Part shown: positions 16,357 to 18,946 of the stretch, piece after piece
Layout: each line of letters starts with the position of its first letter
How positions within the stretch are numbered: position 1 is the first letter of the stretch
Assembly (NCBI RefSeq): GCF_938039775.1
Contig: NZ_CALHTQ010000012.1
Location: forward strand, 1 to 18,946
Length of the DNA stretch: 18,946 nucleotides
Direction of reading: 5' to 3'
Origin: an uncultured Mogibacterium sp.
Lineage (GTDB): Bacteria > Bacillota_A > Clostridia > Peptostreptococcales > Anaerovoracaceae
Program-made: the position numbers and the translations under genes
Notes under the pieces: generated by a model
Database searches by the model: none
What the model was told of the DNA's origin: nothing
What the model saw: only the letters and a program-made list of their open reading frames with translations

Positions 16357-16400
16357 AAAAAAAGTGAATACATATTGCAAATAATGCAATTATGTATTCG
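16357..16400 (-). terminator. Intrinsic terminator after obgE
   Basis: On the minus strand the stem GAATACATA / TATGTATTC, extended inward by TGCAA / TTGCA with one bulged T, is followed by CAC and seven T. It is a strong Rho-independent terminator about 110 bases after the obgE stop. A smaller hairpin (AACTA / TAGTT, T-rich tail) directly after the stop may help. Confidence 0.75.
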
Positions 16401-16506
16401 CTAATTATTGTTAATATTTTAAAAAAACACAACATCTAGTATGATAATACAGATTTAATCATATGCTATAACACAATCACATATAAATAAAAACTAGAAA
16501 AATTAG

Positions 16507-17790
16507 TTAGTCTTCGTAATATTCAAATTCATAATCTTCTATTCTAACTGTATCTCCTTCTTTGAGACCAATTTTTCTTAGCATCTTTATTCCGCCCCTA
16601 TCTACTATGAACTTATATAGATAACGCATTGAGCCGGTATCCGTAAAGTTTGTAGATCTAAATATCTTAGAAAGCTGTTTTCCTTCAAGGACGAAAGCTC
16701 CATCAATGGCTCTATACGCTTTAAGTTTCTTGAAGTCTTCGTCAAGTTCGTCTTTCTCAAAATCAAAGTACTCAATCTCTTCTTCCTCTGGCTCAACATA
16801 ATTATCTAGTTCATTGATAGTTGCATTAAGCAGCTCCTGTATTCCGTGTCTAGCTGCTGCAGAAATCTTAAAGACCTTCTTGCCTTCCCCTTCTATAAAA
16901 TCAATAAATTCAGCGAGTTTTTCCTCATCTTCAACTACATCAATTTTATTAGCAGCTACTATCATAGGTTTTGCTAAAAGTTTCGAGTCGTACTTTCTAA
17001 GTTCATCGATGATTTTCTTATAGTCGTCTATAGGATCCCTTCCTTCACTTCCAGAAACATCTACAACATGTATAAGAACCTTAGTACGCTCAATATGCTT
17101 TAAAAACTTGATGCCGAGCCCCATACCTTCGTGAGCCCCCTCAATAATTCCAGCAATATCAGCCATTACAAAGCTTTTATCATATAAATCAACTACTCCT
17201 AAATTAGGATCAATAGTTGTAAAATGATAGTTTGCAACCTTAGGTTTAGCACATGTTGAAACAGAAAGCAGCGTTGATTTTCCAACATTAGGAAAACCAA
17301 CGAGACCAACATCGGCAATCAACTTTAGCTCTAGAATAACAGTTCTGACCTTAGGTAGTTCACCAGCTTCAGCAAAATTAGGAGCCTGCCTAATTGAGTT
17401 CTTAAAGTGGACATTACCTTTACCACCTTTTCCGCCTTTTGCAGCACCTAGAGTATCCCCACTGCTAGCCATATCCTTCATCAGAAGGCCTGATTCTTTA
17501 TCGATAATCATTGTTCCAACAGGAACTCGAATCTCTAAATCCTGGCCTCGCTTACCATACTTCTTACGACGCATGCCATTCTGACCATTTTCAGCTTCAT
17601 ATTTGCGTTTATATTTAAAATCCATAAGTGTACGAAGGTTATTATCCGCAACGAATATAATGTCACCACCATCGCCACCATCACCACCATCAGGTCCACC
17701 TTCAGGAACATAAGGCTCTCTTCTGAAGGTCACGGCACCGTCCCCACCTTTTCCAGATGTAATGATTATTTCTGCTCTATCTACGAACAT
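16507..17790 (-). CDS. obgE: GTPase Obg (CgtA)
   Basis: An essential 427-residue GTPase that acts in 50S ribosome assembly and stress response. The N-terminal glycine-rich Obg fold covers about 1-158 (GKGGDGAVTFRREPYVP, GGPDGGDGG, AKGGKGGKG). The G domain follows with G1 GFPNVGKST at 165-173, the switch I TTIDPNLG, G3 DIAG at 211-214, G4 NKID at 281-284 and G5 SAAARHG near 310. The C-terminal OCT domain, with GLKEGDTVRIEDYEFEY, spans about 350-427, a form typical of Gram-positive Obg. GGAG lies 7 bases before the ATG. It follows rpmA by 52 bases that contain a terminator-like hairpin. Confidence 0.97.
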   Translation of the reverse strand: MFVDRAEIIITSGKGGDGAVTFRREPYVPEGGPDGGDGGDGGDIIFVADNNLRTLMDFKYKRKYEAENGQNGMRRKKYGKRGQDLEIRVPVGTMIIDKESGLLMKDMASSGDTLGAAKGGKGGKGNVHFKNSIRQAPNFAEAGELPKVRTVILELKLIADVGLVGFPNVGKSTLLSVSTCAKPKVANYHFTTIDPNLGVVDLYDKSFVMADIAGIIEGAHEGMGLGIKFLKHIERTKVLIHVVDVSGSEGRDPIDDYKKIIDELRKYDSKLLAKPMIVAANKIDVVEDEEKLAEFIDFIEGEGKKVFKISAAARHGIQELLNATINELDNYVEPEEEEIEYFDFEKDELDEDFKKLKAYRAIDGAFVLEGKQLSKIFRSTNFTDTGSMRYLYKFIVDRGGIKMLRKIGLKEGDTVRIEDYEFEYYED

Positions 17791-17805
17791 TTATATCTCC
17801 AAAAT

Positions 17806-17835
17806 ATTAAAAAGGACCCCTAAAAATAAGGGGTC
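17806..17835 (-). terminator. Terminator-like hairpin between rpmA and obgE
   Basis: The minus strand reads GACCCCT, a 7-base loop, AGGGGTC, then CTTTTTAATATTTT. The 7-bp GC-rich stem with a T tract looks like a real terminator or attenuator, placed about 20 bases before the obgE start. It would lower obgE expression relative to the ribosomal protein genes. Confidence 0.65.
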
Positions 17836-17842
17836 AATAAGT

Positions 17843-18103
17843 TTAAGCTTCTTCGCTGTATACGCTGATCTGCTTTCTCTTCTTGTCAAATCTCTCAAAC
17901 TTAACGTTTCCATCGATTTTTGCAAATAGAGTATCATCTCCACCGATACCAACATTGTTACCAGGGTGGAACTTTGTTCCTCTCTGTCTAACGAGAATGC
18001 TTCCAGCACTTACATACTGTCCCGCACCTATCTTAAGTCCCAAGCGTTTGGACTCGGAATCACGACCATTCTTGGAACTACCTACTCCTTTTTTACTTGA
18101 CAT
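17843..18103 (-). CDS. rpmA: 50S ribosomal protein L27
   Basis: L27, 86 residues, lies near the peptidyl transferase centre of the large subunit. The sequence begins [17 protein letters not shown] and continues with [18 protein letters not shown] and [17 protein letters not shown], all standard. Most Firmicutes make L27 with an N-terminal extension ending in FF that the Prp protease removes; here the coding frame starts directly at the mature-type N-terminus. A near-perfect GGAGGTGA lies 6 bases before the ATG, so there is no room for an extension. The prp/ysxB gene that usually separates rplU and rpmA is missing; the gap is 31 bases. Confidence 0.96.
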   Translation of the reverse strand: MSSKKGVGSSKNGRDSESKRLGLKIGAGQYVSAGSILVRQRGTKFHPGNNVGIGGDDTLFAKIDGNVKFERFDKKRKQISVYSEEA

Positions 18104-18134
18104 GACTAGTCACCTCCTATATTGAAATTCTTAA

Positions 18135-18611
18135 TTACTTAGATTCAATTGCTGAAAGAATATCAGCCTTAGTAGCCTTTGAAGGAACCTCTACTCCAAG
18201 ATTCTTAGCAATCTCTAGAAGCTCTTCCTTCTTCATTGATAGAGAAGCCTTTACTTCAGCCTTCTCTGTAGCTTTAGCCTCAGCTGTAGCCACCTTCTTA
18301 GTTGCTGCGCCAATGCCTGTAACCTTAACTAGAGTGTATGGCTGTCTGTGACCATTCTTTCTTCTGTAGTCCTTCTTAGCCTTGTACTTGAAGATAATAA
18401 CCTTCTCGTTCTTACCCTGCTCAAGTACTTCAGCCTGAACTGCACAACCGTCAACAAAAGGTGTACCTACCTGAAGTTTGTCTCCTCCAACAGCTACAAC
18501 CTCATCAAAGGTAACTGTCTCTCCTACTGCAGCGTTAAGCTTTTCAACCTTAAGTACATCGTTCTCCTGCACTCTGTACTGCTTACCGCCTGTCTTAATA
18601 ATTGCGTACAT
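18135..18611 (-). CDS. rplU: 50S ribosomal protein L21 with C-terminal extension
   Basis: L21, 158 residues here against about 103 normally. The core (1-102) is typical: [25 protein letters not shown] and [22 protein letters not shown]. Residues 103-122 form an Ala/Lys/Glu-rich linker. Residues 125-158 ([15 protein letters not shown] then [12 protein letters not shown]) resemble a SAP/HeH or Rho N-terminal-like helix-turn-helix, a nucleic-acid-binding fold. The ATG at 18611 has AGGAGG ahead; the in-frame ATG at 18647 lies in the leader RNA and is rejected. It is the first gene of rplU-rpmA-obgE. Confidence 0.96.
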   Translation of the reverse strand: MYAIIKTGGKQYRVQENDVLKVEKLNAAVGETVTFDEVVAVGGDKLQVGTPFVDGCAVQAEVLEQGKNEKVIIFKYKAKKDYRRKNGHRQPYTLVKVTGIGAATKKVATAEAKATEKAEVKASLSMKKEELLEIAKNLGVEVPSKATKADILSAIESK

Positions 18612-18629
18612 ATTAAATTCCTCCTCAAA

Positions 18630-18690
18630 CCAGACTCGCCAGGACAACGGGTGCTATGCTTTGAAACCCATCCTGTGCGGCTAACCGTCT
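18630..18690 (-). ncRNA. Probable L21 leader
   Basis: The 5' untranslated region of rplU can fold into a hairpin: CAGGA pairs with TCCTG and GGGT with ACCC (minus strand, about 18640-18675) around a 13-base loop. Firmicutes carry a structured L21 leader ahead of rplU, probably for autoregulation by the ribosomal protein. Position and stem fit, but I cannot compare it to the family model. Confidence 0.5.
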
Positions 18691-18691
18691 A

Positions 18692-18720
18692 AATATAACA
18701 TGTTCTAGGACTTATGTCAA
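18692..18720 (-). promoter_or_regulatory. Strong promoter for rplU-rpmA-obgE
   Basis: On the minus strand a consensus TTGACA (18715-18720) is followed by 17 bases and TATATT (18692-18697) with an upstream TG that makes an extended -10. The -35 element lies in the loop of the inverted repeat at 18701-18731. Transcription would start about 75 bases before the rplU ATG, just ahead of the leader. Confidence 0.7.
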
Positions 18721-18731
18721 ATCCTAGAACA
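18701..18731 (-). terminator. Inverted repeat between recA and rplU
   Basis: A perfect 10-bp inverted repeat, TGTTCTAGGA / TCCTAGAACA, with an 11-base loop lies 13 bases after the recA stop. It may terminate recA, although the tail TGTTATATTTAG is a poor T tract, and it encloses the -35 element of the rplU promoter, so it may equally be an operator. Confidence 0.5.
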
Positions 18732-18744
18732 CTTATATCGTATA

Positions 18745-18946
18745 TTATTCGATTACTACACCGTCTTCATCGACTTTGAGCTCTTCTTCATCCTTATCAT
18801 GAATTACATCCATAATTTTAGTCTTTAGAGTTTCAAGAATGTCAGGGTGAGATATGAGGAATTCTTTTACATTCTCACGGCCCTGTCCGATTCTCTCCCC
18901 TTCATAACTGTACCAAGACCCAGCCTTGTCGATGAATTTCATATCT
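18745..18946 (-). CDS. recA: RecA recombinase, C-terminal part
   Basis: Only the last 66 residues are inside the window; the 5' part lies beyond position 18946. The visible sequence starts at DMKFIDKAGSWYSYEGERIGQG, the conserved stretch before the RecA C-terminal domain, then RENVKEFLISHPDI and an acidic tail ending DEDGVVIE. RecA coats single-stranded DNA, drives homologous recombination and triggers LexA cleavage. The acidic tail is normal and modulates DNA binding. It ends just before the rplU promoter. Confidence 0.95.
   Translation of the reverse strand, partial: DMKFIDKAGSWYSYEGERIGQGRENVKEFLISHPDILETLKTKIMDVIHDKDEEELKVDEDGVVIE

Overview
The window looks like chromosomal DNA from a low-GC, strictly anaerobic Firmicute of the class Clostridia. 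The evidence is the alaS-ireB-ruvX order, pyruvate:ferredoxin oxidoreductase, an rplU-rpmA-obgE cluster, a UPF0291 (YnzC-type) protein, consensus GGAGG ribosome sites and AT-rich intergenic DNA. An Anaerovoracaceae/Family XIII-like relative is my guess at family level, from general impression only. Every gene I accept lies on the minus strand, so transcription runs from high to low coordinates. I see no rRNA, tRNA, CRISPR array or transposase.

In transcription order: the 3' end of recA (18745-18946); a promoter inside an inverted repeat and a probable L21 leader; rplU, rpmA and obgE, with a terminator-like hairpin between rpmA and obgE and a strong terminator after obgE; a promoter, comEA and a Spo0A C-domain-like protein; a 1178-residue pyruvate:ferredoxin oxidoreductase ending at a hairpin; a 55-residue UPF0291 protein; a promoter, then alaS-ireB-ruvX-purO-purB, the last three joined by overlapping stop/start codons; purH reduced to its AICAR transformylase domain; a 43-residue hypothetical ORF, a DUF4241 protein and a LysR-type regulator broken at a run of eight T; and finally a three-gene unit (tandem DUF2798-like membrane protein, EthD-like protein, DUF1097 membrane protein) ending at a clear terminator.

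The purine genes supply the end of IMP synthesis and a step to AMP by an unusual route. A stand-alone transformylase makes FAICAR, a separate archaeal-type PurO cyclohydrolase closes the ring to IMP, and PurB acts at SAICAR and adenylosuccinate. PurB and the transformylase both resemble the animal enzymes more than classic bacterial ones, as judged from remembered sequences.

The points most worth a second look are: the Spo0A-like DNA-binding protein that lacks a receiver domain and sits beside comEA; L27 without its usual Firmicute N-terminal extension, in a locus that also lacks the Prp protease gene; L21 with an added C-terminal SAP/Rho-N-like tail; the LysR gene interrupted at a homopolymer that could act as a phase switch; and the uncharacterised three-gene unit downstream of it.
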